DNA of 64,000 nt, taken from Gemmiger sp. An120 (GTDB taxonomy: Bacteria > Bacillota > Clostridia > Oscillospirales > Ruminococcaceae). The notes under the pieces were generated by a model. That model ran no database searches. It was not told the DNA's origin and saw only the letters and a list, made by a program, of their open reading frames with translations. The stretch covers positions 186,001 through 250,000 of the forward strand of contig NZ_NFLN01000003.1 in the NCBI RefSeq assembly GCF_002160955.1, in the 5' to 3' direction. The translations under genes and the position numbers were made by a program. The number at the start of each line of letters is the position of its first letter. The first letter of the stretch is position 1. Below, in pieces: positions 17,375 to 26,184 of the stretch.

Positions 17375-19862
17375 GGTGTTTCTGACCCTGTTCAACCGCA
17401 GCCTGACCGCCTGCTGGCTGATCGCGGTGGTGCTGGTGCTGCGGCTGGTGTTCCGCAAGGCGCCCCGATGGCCCCGGCTGCTGCTGTGGGCGGTGGTGGG
17501 GTTCCGGTTGCTGCCGTTCTCCATCCCCCACCCCTGGAGCCTGGTGCCCACCCGGGAGGTTCTGCCGGAAGAGATGCTCTACTCGTCCACGCCGCACATT
17601 GAAAGCGGTATCCCGGCGGTGGATGCGGCGGTGAATCCCGCCTTTACCGGGTCACTGGCTCCCAGCCCCGGGGCCAGTGTCAACCCGCTGCAGGTGCTCA
17701 CCTGGCTGGCCGGCTGGGTGTGGCTGATCGGGCTGGCGGGGATGCTGCTCTACGCGGCCATCAGCTGGCTGCGGCTGAAAGGGCGGCTGCGCACGGCGGT
17801 GCGGCTTCAGGACAATATCTGGCAGTCCGACCGGATCGCCGCCCCCTTTGTGCTGGGGCTTCTGCGGCCCCGGATTTACCTGCCCTTTTCCCTGCCGGAG
17901 AGCGCGCTGCCCTCGGTGATTGCCCACGAGCAGGCCCACATTGCCCGCAAAGACCACTGGTTCAAGCTGCTGGGATTCGCCTTTCTGGCGGTATACTGGT
18001 TCAATCCGGTGATCTGGCTGGCCTATATTCTGTTCTGCCGGGATATGGAAGCCGCCTGCGACGAGCGGGTAGTAAGCAAACTGGACCCGGCAGGCCGGGC
18101 GGACTATTCCCAGGCGCTGCTGGCCTGCAGTCTGCCCCGGCGGCGGGTGGCCCCCTGCCCCCTGGCCTTTGGCGAGGTGGGGGTAAAAAGCCGGGTAAAG
18201 GCGGTGCTTCGCTACAAAAAGCCGGCCGTCATCCTGCTGGTGCTGCTGATCTGTTCAGTCACCGCCGCCCTGACCTTCTTCGCCTATGACCAGCCGGATG
18301 AATCCCTGCAATGGGCCAAAAAGCTGCAGGCGGAAGATATAACCCGCCTGGAACTGGTGGTAATGCCCCAGGATACCGACAAGCAGTATAAGCTGCTGAA
18401 CGAGGAGGAAACCGGTCGGGCGGTGGAACTGATCAAACAGAGCCGGGGCCGCCGGCTGAGCCGCCATGAAGCCCTGGCGGGCGGCTGCATCACCTTCTAT
18501 GTGACCACCGCCGACGGGGTAACCCACACGATAGCCAACGAGGGCAACACCTATCTGACAATAGACGGGGCCTACTTTGACGCCGGATATGACTGGCTGG
18601 CCGGGTGGGAGAGCGACTGGGGCGAAGGGAACGCCGCCCTGCCGGAGGGCTTTTTTGAAAACAAGGCGCTGGCTCTGGAGGATCTGCCCCAGCCCTCCGC
18701 GGCGCTGAACACCGCTATCCAGGCGGCGGTGCTGGGCCAGGACGGGGCGCCGGTGCAGGCCCTTGTCACACGGGTGGAGAGCCACGCGGTACTGGACATG
18801 ACCCGTCAGAACGGGCAGACTCTGGTTTATGCTCTGGTGCGGGAGGAAACCTTTGATCTGACCGGCAGCGAGCCGGTAGCGGTAAGCGGCAGCGTCCTTC
18901 CCACCGCGCTGACCTTCTCCGGCGATGAAACCGCCGGGTATACTCTGCTGGACTACTGGACGGCACAAGACGGCAGCCTCTACACGGCCAGTATCCGGGA
19001 GACCTTTACCCCGCTGGCGGCCCAGCGGCTGTTTGCGGGGGATACGGTATACTCCCGCGAACTGCGCACCATCAATCTGCAAAAGGCACAGATCGCCTGG
19101 GAACAGGCCCACGCGGAGGAATCGGACGGCAGCGGCTTCCTTTCCAGCAGCGAGATCGGCGCCGTGCTGGAGGCCCGGCTGGTAAATGCCGGTGTATTGG
19201 AACCCGGGCAGATCGGCCGGGAACTGGTCTGGCGGGAGACGGAACTGCGCACCGAGGTGATCGCCGGGCAGGAATGCCTGGTGCTGCCCCTGTATTATGC
19301 AGACACGGCGGAAAACGGCGAACTGGCCGGCCAATGGTACGGAGATTTTGCCCTGTCCGGGAACCGGAACAACATATACCGGTATGACCCTGCGGGGACT
19401 TCCGAGGATACCATGTGGCTGGAGTTTATGCCGGCCGTTTCCGGGCCGCAGGCCACACCGGCCCCGGATACCGGTGCAGCGCAGGGGGCTGCCGTCCAGG
19501 CAGCCTTTGCAGACGAGGCCCTGCTGGCCAACCTGACCGATTACGACCAGTTTGCCGACTATCCCTCTGATTACCAGACGCAGCTGGTATTTACCGCCGA
19601 TGCACCGGTATCCGATTTCCGGTTTCTGGCCCTGACCCTGCGGGATGTGGGCGCGGACGGTACCATGTACTATGATACCGAAGATCTGTACACCACCGAT
19701 GCGCTGACCGAGGGCAAGCCGGTGGTGATCCGGATGACCTTTGCGGGCGACGTGCCCGACCGGGGCATTGCCTACACCGATGCAGACGGGATCACCCGCT
19801 ATTTTGCCATCACCACAAGCGGCGAGGACGGCTCGCTGCTGCTGATGGAATTCACCGTCTGA
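17367..19862 (+). CDS. BlaR1-like M56 family membrane metalloprotease/sensor
   Basis: 831 residues. The N-terminal half is a BlaR1/MecR1-type membrane protease with about five transmembrane segments; the zinc motif HEQAH is at residues 187-191, with DMEAACDERV supplying the downstream acidic ligand. The ~520-residue part after the last membrane helix (about residue 305) is extracytoplasmic but shows no penicillin-binding SxxK/KTG pattern that I can recognise, so the sensed signal is unlikely to be a beta-lactam. It is translationally coupled to the repressor gene. No obvious target such as a beta-lactamase is adjacent. Confidence 0.85.
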   Translation: MSEVFLTLFNRSLTACWLIAVVLVLRLVFRKAPRWPRLLLWAVVGFRLLPFSIPHPWSLVPTREVLPEEMLYSSTPHIESGIPAVDAAVNPAFTGSLAPSPGASVNPLQVLTWLAGWVWLIGLAGMLLYAAISWLRLKGRLRTAVRLQDNIWQSDRIAAPFVLGLLRPRIYLPFSLPESALPSVIAHEQAHIARKDHWFKLLGFAFLAVYWFNPVIWLAYILFCRDMEAACDERVVSKLDPAGRADYSQALLACSLPRRRVAPCPLAFGEVGVKSRVKAVLRYKKPAVILLVLLICSVTAALTFFAYDQPDESLQWAKKLQAEDITRLELVVMPQDTDKQYKLLNEEETGRAVELIKQSRGRRLSRHEALAGGCITFYVTTADGVTHTIANEGNTYLTIDGAYFDAGYDWLAGWESDWGEGNAALPEGFFENKALALEDLPQPSAALNTAIQAAVLGQDGAPVQALVTRVESHAVLDMTRQNGQTLVYALVREETFDLTGSEPVAVSGSVLPTALTFSGDETAGYTLLDYWTAQDGSLYTASIRETFTPLAAQRLFAGDTVYSRELRTINLQKAQIAWEQAHAEESDGSGFLSSSEIGAVLEARLVNAGVLEPGQIGRELVWRETELRTEVIAGQECLVLPLYYADTAENGELAGQWYGDFALSGNRNNIYRYDPAGTSEDTMWLEFMPAVSGPQATPAPDTGAAQGAAVQAAFADEALLANLTDYDQFADYPSDYQTQLVFTADAPVSDFRFLALTLRDVGADGTMYYDTEDLYTTDALTEGKPVVIRMTFAGDVPDRGIAYTDADGITRYFAITTSGEDGSLLLMEFTV

Positions 19863-19875
19863 CTATCTTTTTTGC

Positions 19876-19909
19876 GCCCGCCTTTGTAAATATCGGAGGC
19901 GGGCATTTT
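19876..19909 (+). terminator. Terminator after the BlaR1-like gene
   Basis: GCCCGCCT-type arm near 19876-19883 pairs with AGGCGGGC at 19897-19904, followed by ATTTTG. Confidence 0.6.
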
Positions 19910-19923
19910 GCTGCTTCCGACAC

Positions 19924-19960
19924 AACAAAACGGCATGACCGTTCCGGTCATGCCGTTTTT
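19924..19960. terminator. Terminator of pckG (convergent region)
   Basis: CGGCATGACC (19931-19940) pairs with GGTCATGCCG (19946-19955). The stem continues into an A-run on one side and TTTTT on the other, so it can act on both strands; pckG converges on it from the right. Confidence 0.8.
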
Positions 19961-19993
19961 GTTGCTTTATACGCGGCTTGCGCGGGCCTTAGC

Positions 19994-21772
19994 TTACTTG
20001 CTCAGGCGGGCACGCAGGTCGGCCAGCTGCTTGCGCAGCTCGGCGGGAACACGCTCGCCGATCTGGTCGTACAGCTCTTCCACGCCGTTGCAGTCTTCCA
20101 GCCACAGGTCCTTGTCCACGCTCAGCAGGTCCTTAACGGTATCCAGGGTGATGCCGTCCAGGCCGGTGATGTCGATGTCCTCAGCGTTGGGCAGGTAGCC
20201 GATCGGGGTCTCCACGGCGTCCACTTCGCCCTTGCAGCGCTTCAGCATCCACATCAGCACACGCATGTTGTCGCCGAAGCCCGGCCAGATGAAGTGGCCT
20301 TCGTCGTCGGTACGGAACCAGTTGACATGGAAGATCTTCGGGGCCTTGTCGCCCAGCTTCTCGCCCATCTCAATCCAGTGATTGAAGTAGTCGCCCATGT
20401 TGTAGCCGGTGAAGGGACGCATGGCCATCGGGTCACGACGGACAACGCCCACGGCGCCGGCAGCGGCAGCGGTGGTCTCAGAAGCCATCGCGGAGCCCAC
20501 GTACACGCCGTGGTTCCAGTCGAAGCTCTGGAACACCAGCGGAGCGGTCTTGGCGCGGCGGCCGCCGAACACCATAGCGGTGACAGGCACGCCGTTGGGG
20601 TTGTTGAACTCCTTGCTCAGGCAGGGGCAGTTCACAGCGGGAGCGGTGAAGCGGCTGTTGGGATGCGCCAGCTTGTTGCCCTCGGCAACCCACTCCTTGC
20701 CGTTGACCTTCTTGCCGGTCCACTCTTCGGCGTTCTCGGGCGGGTTCTTGTCCAGGCCTTCCCACCACACGGTGTTGTTGTCCAGGTTGTGGGCAACGTT
20801 GGTGAAGATGGTGTTCTTCATGGTGGTGTGCAGCGCGTTGGGGTTGGACTTCTCGTTGGTGCCGGGCGCCACGCCGAAGAAGCCGTTCTCCGGGTTGATG
20901 GCGTACAGGCGGCCGTCCTCACCGATGTGCATCCAGGCGATATCGTCGCCCACGGTCCACACCTTATAGCCCTGCTTGGCGTACACTTCGGGCGGGATCA
21001 GCATGGCCAGGTTGGTCTTGCCGCAGGCAGAGGGGAAGGCAGCGGTGATGTATTCCACATGGCCGGTGGGATCCTCAATGCCCAGGATCAGCATATGCTC
21101 AGCCATCCAGCCTTCCTTCAGGCCCTGGTAGCTGGCGATACGCAGCGCAAAGCACTTCTTGCCCAGCAGCACGTTGCCGCCGTAGCCGGAGTTGATGGAC
21201 CAGATGGTGTTCTCTTCGGGGAATTGCACGATGTAGCGGTTCTCCTCTTCCATCTTGGCCTTGGAGTGCAGGCCGCGGACGAAGTCGTTGGAATCGCCCA
21301 GCTGATCCAGAGCCTGCTTGCCCATACGGGTCATGATATCCATGTTCATAACCACGTAGATGGAGTCGGTCAGCTCAATGCCGACCTTGCTGAACGGGCT
21401 GCCGATGGGGCCCATGCAGTAGGGCAGCACGTACATGGTGCGGCCCTTCATGCAGCCGTCGTACATGGGGATCAGCTTGGCCTTCATCTCGCTGGTTTCC
21501 ATCCAGTTGTTGATGGGGGCGGCGTCCTCTTTCTTCTTGGTGCAGATGTAGGTGCGGCCTTCTACGCGGGCCACGTCGTTCACCGCGGTATGATGCAGCA
21601 CACAGCCGGGCAGCAGCTCCTCGTTCAGGGGCTGCATCTCGCCGGTCTTGAAGCTTTCCTCACGAAGAGCCTTCAGCTGCTCCTCGCTGCCGTCGATCCA
21701 GACGACCTTGTCGGGCTTGACCAGCGCGACCATTTCGTCCAGCCAGGTCAATACGTGCTTGTTGGTAGTCAT
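19994..21772 (-). CDS. pckG: Phosphoenolpyruvate carboxykinase (GTP)
   Basis: 592 residues, the usual size of GTP-dependent PEPCK (EC 4.1.1.32), not the ATP type. It carries the P-loop kinase motif FPSACGKTNLAML, the RRDPMAMRPF and GGRRAKTAPLVF segments, and an N-terminal VWIDGSEEQ. It interconverts oxaloacetate and PEP with GTP/GDP; in fermentative anaerobes it may run toward oxaloacetate. It is transcribed alone from its own promoter and converges with the BlaR1-like gene. Confidence 0.96.
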   Translation of the reverse strand: MTTNKHVLTWLDEMVALVKPDKVVWIDGSEEQLKALREESFKTGEMQPLNEELLPGCVLHHTAVNDVARVEGRTYICTKKKEDAAPINNWMETSEMKAKLIPMYDGCMKGRTMYVLPYCMGPIGSPFSKVGIELTDSIYVVMNMDIMTRMGKQALDQLGDSNDFVRGLHSKAKMEEENRYIVQFPEENTIWSINSGYGGNVLLGKKCFALRIASYQGLKEGWMAEHMLILGIEDPTGHVEYITAAFPSACGKTNLAMLIPPEVYAKQGYKVWTVGDDIAWMHIGEDGRLYAINPENGFFGVAPGTNEKSNPNALHTTMKNTIFTNVAHNLDNNTVWWEGLDKNPPENAEEWTGKKVNGKEWVAEGNKLAHPNSRFTAPAVNCPCLSKEFNNPNGVPVTAMVFGGRRAKTAPLVFQSFDWNHGVYVGSAMASETTAAAAGAVGVVRRDPMAMRPFTGYNMGDYFNHWIEMGEKLGDKAPKIFHVNWFRTDDEGHFIWPGFGDNMRVLMWMLKRCKGEVDAVETPIGYLPNAEDIDITGLDGITLDTVKDLLSVDKDLWLEDCNGVEELYDQIGERVPAELRKQLADLRARLSK

Positions 21773-21844
21773 TAACTGTCACCTATCCTCTCCGTCGAAT
21801 TTCTCATCGCAATGTCTGCGCGGAAAAACTCGCCATTTGATGTT

Positions 21845-21873
21845 ATTGTATCACTTTGTTAAATACTATTCAA
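21845..21873 (-). promoter_or_regulatory. Promoter of pckG
   Basis: On the minus strand TTGAAT (complement of 21868-21873) and TACAAT (complement of 21845-21850) are 17 bases apart in an AT-rich stretch, leaving a leader of about 65 bases. Confidence 0.65.
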
Positions 21874-21972
21874 TATTCAGAAACCGGTTCAAGGACAAAA
21901 ATGCAAATTTTGGCGCAAAGTTTACATCTTGTTCACGAATCCGTCTTTCGCTGGAAAACGACTGTCCGGCTT

Positions 21973-23151
21973 TTACAGGATCACCGGTTTCTGGGTCAGG
22001 GCCTGCCCCATCCCGGCGGGCCGTGCACGGCAGAGGGAAGCAAAATCCGCCGCGGCACACTCTGCCTTTCCCACGGCCGCGCAGTCCTCGCTTTGCCGCA
22101 TCAGCCGGGCCAGGGACACACCGCAGGGCAGCTGTGCGCTGCCGCACAGTTCCAGGGCCGGCCGGCGGGCAGCCAGCACGTGCAGATAGGGCGGCAGACC
22201 GGGCAGCGCGCCCTCCCGGTAATCCAGCGCCGCGTCCAGCGCCAGGCGGCGCAGCCGGGCGTGGGCATAGCGGCGGGTCTTGGCCGTGTCGTACAGCGCC
22301 CGGGCGGTGGGGGCGGTGCGCACCGCGTCCGCCAGCCGGTGCTGCAGCCCCTCGTTCACCCCGCGGATACGGGCCAGCTGCTCCGGCGTCAGGGCGCGCA
22401 GGCGGCTGAGCAGCGCCAGGTCAAAGGCCCGGGCGCTGGTCAAAAGTCCGGCGGCCGCCGCCTGCTCATACAGCGCAAAGGCAGCGGGCGGCACCAGGCC
22501 CCGGGCCCCCTCGATCCCCCGCAGGGCGATGCGGCGGCGGATCCAGCTGGCGCTGGCAAATCCGCCGGTCTCCCCCTCCTGGCCGTGGGCGGCCCCCCGG
22601 CGGGGAACCGGCAGCGGGGTCAGGGCGGCGCGCTGGGCCAGGATGGCTTTGCAGTACTCCACCCCCAGGTTGTTGTTGGGCCCGGCCAGCAGCGCCCCTG
22701 CACCGGGGCGGATGCTCTCCGCGGCGGCGGCCCGGGCGGCGGCGTAGGGGGCGCCCCCCGCCAGCTGCTGCCGCAGCGCGGCGGCGTAGGGCTGCCCCAG
22801 CAGCAGACGCGCCGTATCCAGCAGGGCGTCCTTATCCGCCGTCTCGGCCCCGAACGCCAGGGTATCCACGCAGCCCAGCGCGTTCAGCAGCCCCACCCCG
22901 GCGGCGGCAAAGCCCTCGGCGCTGCGGCAGGCATAAGGCGCGGGCAGAGCGATCACCAGATCCGCCCCGGCCTCCAGCGCGGCCTGCGCCCGCACCAGCG
23001 GCGGCAGAATGGGTATCCCGCCCCGCTGCACCGCCCAGCTGCTCATACAGATCACAATCCGGTCAAAGCCCTGCTGCCGCAGCTGCCCGATCTGCCAGGC
23101 GTGCCCGGCATGAAAGGGATCGTATTCGGCAATGATGCCCGCAACGCGCAT
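21973..23151 (-). CDS. tmcAL: tRNA(Met) cytidine acetate ligase (TmcAL/YlbM-like)
   Basis: 392 residues. The N-terminal nucleotidyltransferase-like domain starts with VAGIIAEYDPFHAGHAWQI (family consensus EYNPFHNGH). The middle region has CMSSWAVQRGG and GADLVIALP, and the C-terminus carries a helical tRNA-binding-like domain. In Firmicutes TmcAL uses acetate and ATP to form N4-acetylcytidine at the wobble base of elongator tRNA-Met. The ATG at 23151 follows AAGGAGG. It is divergent from acetate kinase, another acetate-using enzyme, which may be coincidence. Confidence 0.88.
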   Translation of the reverse strand: MRVAGIIAEYDPFHAGHAWQIGQLRQQGFDRIVICMSSWAVQRGGIPILPPLVRAQAALEAGADLVIALPAPYACRSAEGFAAAGVGLLNALGCVDTLAFGAETADKDALLDTARLLLGQPYAAALRQQLAGGAPYAAARAAAAESIRPGAGALLAGPNNNLGVEYCKAILAQRAALTPLPVPRRGAAHGQEGETGGFASASWIRRRIALRGIEGARGLVPPAAFALYEQAAAAGLLTSARAFDLALLSRLRALTPEQLARIRGVNEGLQHRLADAVRTAPTARALYDTAKTRRYAHARLRRLALDAALDYREGALPGLPPYLHVLAARRPALELCGSAQLPCGVSLARLMRQSEDCAAVGKAECAAADFASLCRARPAGMGQALTQKPVIL

Positions 23152-23191
23152 ATCCGCGCCTCCTTTTGTCGGCTTTTGGCCGGTTTTTGCC

Positions 23192-23220
23192 TTGAAAAAG
23201 CGATGCGTCCATTATATAAT
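23192..23220 (+). promoter_or_regulatory. Promoter of ackA
   Basis: TTGAAA (23192-23197) and TATAAT (23215-23220) with 17-base spacing lie between the divergent tmcAL and ackA genes. Confidence 0.75.
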
Positions 23221-23312
23221 AGTTTTGTCGCAAAGTAAAATCAGGATTCGGGCGGGAGAAATCTGCTTCCGCCCTTATATCCGTGACAAAAAACATCGGG
23301 AGGAGTTCGACA

Positions 23313-24512
23313 ATGAAGATTCTGGTGATCAACTGCGGTTCTTCTTCTCTGAAGTATCAGCTGATCGACATGGAGGGTGAAACCGTTCTGTGCAAGGGAC
23401 TGTGCGAGCGCATCGGCATCGAGGGCAGCAAGATCACCCATCAGGCCAACGGCGGCAAGTGGAGCGTGGAGGTTCCCTTCCCCACCCACACCGAGGCCTT
23501 TATGAAGGTTGTGGAGATGATGACCACCGGCGAGGGCGCCGTGGTTGCCGACAAGAGCGAGATCGGCGCCATCGGCCATCGCGTGGTGCAGGGCGCGGAG
23601 TTCTTTACCAAGAGCGAGATCGTGACCGACGCCATCATCGACAAGATCGAAGAGATCGCCCCGCTGGCTCCGGTGCACAACATGGCCCATGTGCAGGGTC
23701 TGCGCAGCGCCAAGAAGGTGTTTGGCGAGCAGGTGCCCAACGTGGTTGTGTTTGACACCACCTTCCACCAGACCATGCCTCCCAAGGCCTATATGTACGG
23801 CGTGCCCTACGAGATGTACGAGAAGTACGCCATCCGCCGGTACGGCGCCCACGGCACCAGCCATCGCTATGTGAGCATGGCCGCCGCCAAGTTCCTGGGC
23901 AAGGATCCTTCCGAGCTGAAGATGGTCACCTGCCATCTGGGCAACGGCTCCTCCATCACCGCTGTGGACGGCGGCAAGTGCGTGGACACCAGCATGGGCC
24001 TGACCCCGCTGGCCGGTGTGCTGATGGGCACCCGCTGCGGCGACGTGGATCCCAGCGTGGTGACCTACATGGAGCAGAAGCTGGGCATCCATGGCCAGGA
24101 GATGGCCGACTACCTGAACAAGAAGAGCGGCCTGCTGGGCGTGAGCGGCGTTTCCAGCGATATGCGTGACGTGACCACCGCTGCCGAGAACGGCAACGAG
24201 CGTGCGCAGCTGGCCACCGACATGCTGAAGTACCAGATCAAGAAGTACATCGGCGCTTATGCTGCCGCTATGGGCGGTCTGGACTGCGTGGTCTTCACCG
24301 GCGGTATCGGCGAGAACGACAACAACGTGCGCCGCGATGTCTGCGCCGGGATGGAGTTCCTGGGCATGAAGCTGGATCCCGAGAAGAACAACCTGCGCGG
24401 TCAGGACATCATCGACATGTCCGCTGCCGACAGCAAGGTGAAGATCCTGATGGTCTGCACCAACGAGGAACTGATGATCGCCCGCGACACCCTGGCTCTG
24501 GTTCAGGGCTGA
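23313..24512 (+). CDS. ackA: Acetate kinase
   Basis: 399 residues, the family standard. The ASKHA-fold motifs are present: MKILVINCGSSSLKYQL at the N-terminus, NVVVFDTTFHQTMP, GAHGTSHRYV, CHLGNGSS, and FTGGIGEN near the C-terminus. It transfers phosphate between acetyl-phosphate and ADP, giving ATP during acetate-forming fermentation. The ATG at 23313 is chosen over the upstream in-frame start at 23283 because GGGAGGAG is correctly spaced and the N-terminus then matches the family. No pta is adjacent. Confidence 0.97.
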   Translation: MKILVINCGSSSLKYQLIDMEGETVLCKGLCERIGIEGSKITHQANGGKWSVEVPFPTHTEAFMKVVEMMTTGEGAVVADKSEIGAIGHRVVQGAEFFTKSEIVTDAIIDKIEEIAPLAPVHNMAHVQGLRSAKKVFGEQVPNVVVFDTTFHQTMPPKAYMYGVPYEMYEKYAIRRYGAHGTSHRYVSMAAAKFLGKDPSELKMVTCHLGNGSSITAVDGGKCVDTSMGLTPLAGVLMGTRCGDVDPSVVTYMEQKLGIHGQEMADYLNKKSGLLGVSGVSSDMRDVTTAAENGNERAQLATDMLKYQIKKYIGAYAAAMGGLDCVVFTGGIGENDNNVRRDVCAGMEFLGMKLDPEKNNLRGQDIIDMSAADSKVKILMVCTNEELMIARDTLALVQG

Positions 24513-24542
24513 TTGCCGGTTCGATAAACAGCACAAAACAAG

Positions 24543-24578
24543 CAGGCGCTCCGGTCAAAGGCCGGGGCGCCTGTTTTT
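24543..24578 (+). terminator. Terminator of ackA
   Basis: A 12-bp stem (24543-24554 with 24562-24573, one G-U) is followed by TTTTT. Confidence 0.8.
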
Positions 24579-24593
24579 ATATCTTACAGCAGA

Positions 24594-24630
24594 AAACGGG
24601 GCGTACCGCTTTTGACGGTACGCCCCGTTT
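24594..24630 (-). terminator. Terminator of the liv operon
   Basis: A perfect 15-bp stem (24594-24608 with 24616-24630) lies just past livF and is followed by TTTTC on the minus strand. Confidence 0.8.
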
Positions 24631-24641
24631 GTTGTTTTGGC

Positions 24642-25343
24642 TTATGCGCCCAGGTACGCTTTGCGCACCGAGTCGTTGTTGAGCAGTTCGGCGGCGCTGC
24701 CCTGCATAATGATCCGGCCGGTTTCCAGCACGTAGGCGCGCTGAGCCACCGACAGGGCCATCTGGGCATTCTGTTCCACCAGCAGGATGGTCATGCCGCG
24801 CTTGTTCAGCTCGGTGATGATCTCGAAGATCTCCTTGACCAGCAGCGGGGACAGGCCCATGGAGGGCTCGTCCAGCAGCAGCACCTTGGCGCCGGACATC
24901 ATGGCACGGCCCATGGCCAGCATCTGCTGCTCGCCGCCGGAGAGGGTGCCGGCCATCTGGCGGCGGCGCTCTTTCAGGCGGGGGAACCACTGGAACACTT
25001 CCTGCATGTTGGGGGCGACGGAAGAGGCGGGCTGGGTGTAGGCGCCCATCTCCAGATTCTCCTCCACGCTCATGGCCAGGAACACCCGGCGGCCTTCCGG
25101 CACATGGGCCAGGCCCTTGGCCACGATCTTGTGGGGAGCCACGCTCTTGATGCTCTCCCCTTTCAGGATCACGTCGCCGGTCTTGGTGCGAAGCAGGCCG
25201 GAGATGGTTTTCAGAATGGTGCTCTTGCCCGCGCCGTTGGCGCCGATCAGGGTAACGATCTCGCCCTCGTTCACTTCAAAGGAAACGTCCTTGATGGCGT
25301 GGATGTTGCCGTAATACACATTGATGTTATCAACCTTCAGCAT
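24642..25343 (-). CDS. livF: Branched-chain amino acid ABC transporter, ATPase LivF
   Basis: 233 residues, the usual LivF size. Walker A GANGAGKSTIL, signature LSGGEQQML and Walker B VLLLDEPSMGLSP are intact. Together with LivG it energises the LivHM permease. It is the last gene of the liv operon, 4 bases after livG, and a strong terminator follows. Confidence 0.95.
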   Translation of the reverse strand: MLKVDNINVYYGNIHAIKDVSFEVNEGEIVTLIGANGAGKSTILKTISGLLRTKTGDVILKGESIKSVAPHKIVAKGLAHVPEGRRVFLAMSVEENLEMGAYTQPASSVAPNMQEVFQWFPRLKERRRQMAGTLSGGEQQMLAMGRAMMSGAKVLLLDEPSMGLSPLLVKEIFEIITELNKRGMTILLVEQNAQMALSVAQRAYVLETGRIIMQGSAAELLNNDSVRKAYLGA

Positions 25344-25347
25344 GCTC

Positions 25348-26184
25348 TCACGCCTCCTTCTTGCCCAGATAGGCCTCGATCACGACGGGGTCGTTCCGGA
25401 TCTCGTCGGGGGTGCCCTTGGCGATGATCTTGCCGTAGTTCAGCACCGCGATGCCCTCGCAGATGCCCATGACCAGGTTCATGTCATGCTCGATCAGCAT
25501 AATGGCGATCTGGAAGGTGTCCCGGATCTTGCTGATGTTCTGCATCAGTTCGGCAGTCTCGGAGGGGTTCATGCCGGCGGCCGGCTCGTCCAGCAGCAGC
25601 AGCTTGGGCTCGCTGGCCAGGGCACGGATGATCTCCAGACGGCGCTGGGCACCGTAGGGCAGGCTGCCGGCCTTGACCTCGGCCAGATCCTGCATGCCGA
25701 AGATGCTCAGCAGGTCCAGAGCCTTTTCCTGCGCGGCTTTCTCCTCTTTCCAGTAGGTGGGCAGCCGCAGCACGGCGGCGGGCAGGCGGCAGTTCAGGGA
25801 CTTGTGCATGCCGATCTTTACGTTGTCGGCCACCGACAGTTCCTTGAACAGACGGATGTTCTGGAAGGTACGGGCAATGCCCATCTGGTTGACCTGGTAC
25901 ACCTTTTTGCCCTTGGTGTCCACCCCGTCCAGCAGGATGGAGCCGCGGGTGGGCTGGTACACGTTGGTCAGCAGATTGAACACGGTGGTTTTGCCCGCGC
26001 CGTTGGGGCCGATCAGGCCGGCAATCTCGGTGCGGCCGATGGCCAGGTTAAAGTCGTCCACAGCGGTCAGACCGCCGAAATCCACGCCCAGGTGGCGGGC
26101 GTCCAGAATGGGCATTTTGTCAATGTCCCGCTCAGGCACCATGCCGCTGCCCGGCACGGGGATCAGTTTTGTCTTGCTGCTCAT
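25348..26184 (-). CDS. livG: Branched-chain amino acid ABC transporter, ATPase LivG
   Basis: 278 residues. Walker A GPNGAGKTTVFNLL, signature LPYGAQRRLEI and Walker B LLLDEPAAGMNP are present. LivG members carry a longer variable helical segment between Walker A and signature, visible here as MHKSLNCRLPAAVLRLPTYWKEE region. The start overlaps the livM stop by 4 bases. It has a slightly extended N-terminus before the usual ILDARHLGVDFGGL core. Confidence 0.95.
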   Translation of the reverse strand: MSSKTKLIPVPGSGMVPERDIDKMPILDARHLGVDFGGLTAVDDFNLAIGRTEIAGLIGPNGAGKTTVFNLLTNVYQPTRGSILLDGVDTKGKKVYQVNQMGIARTFQNIRLFKELSVADNVKIGMHKSLNCRLPAAVLRLPTYWKEEKAAQEKALDLLSIFGMQDLAEVKAGSLPYGAQRRLEIIRALASEPKLLLLDEPAAGMNPSETAELMQNISKIRDTFQIAIMLIEHDMNLVMGICEGIAVLNYGKIIAKGTPDEIRNDPVVIEAYLGKKEA

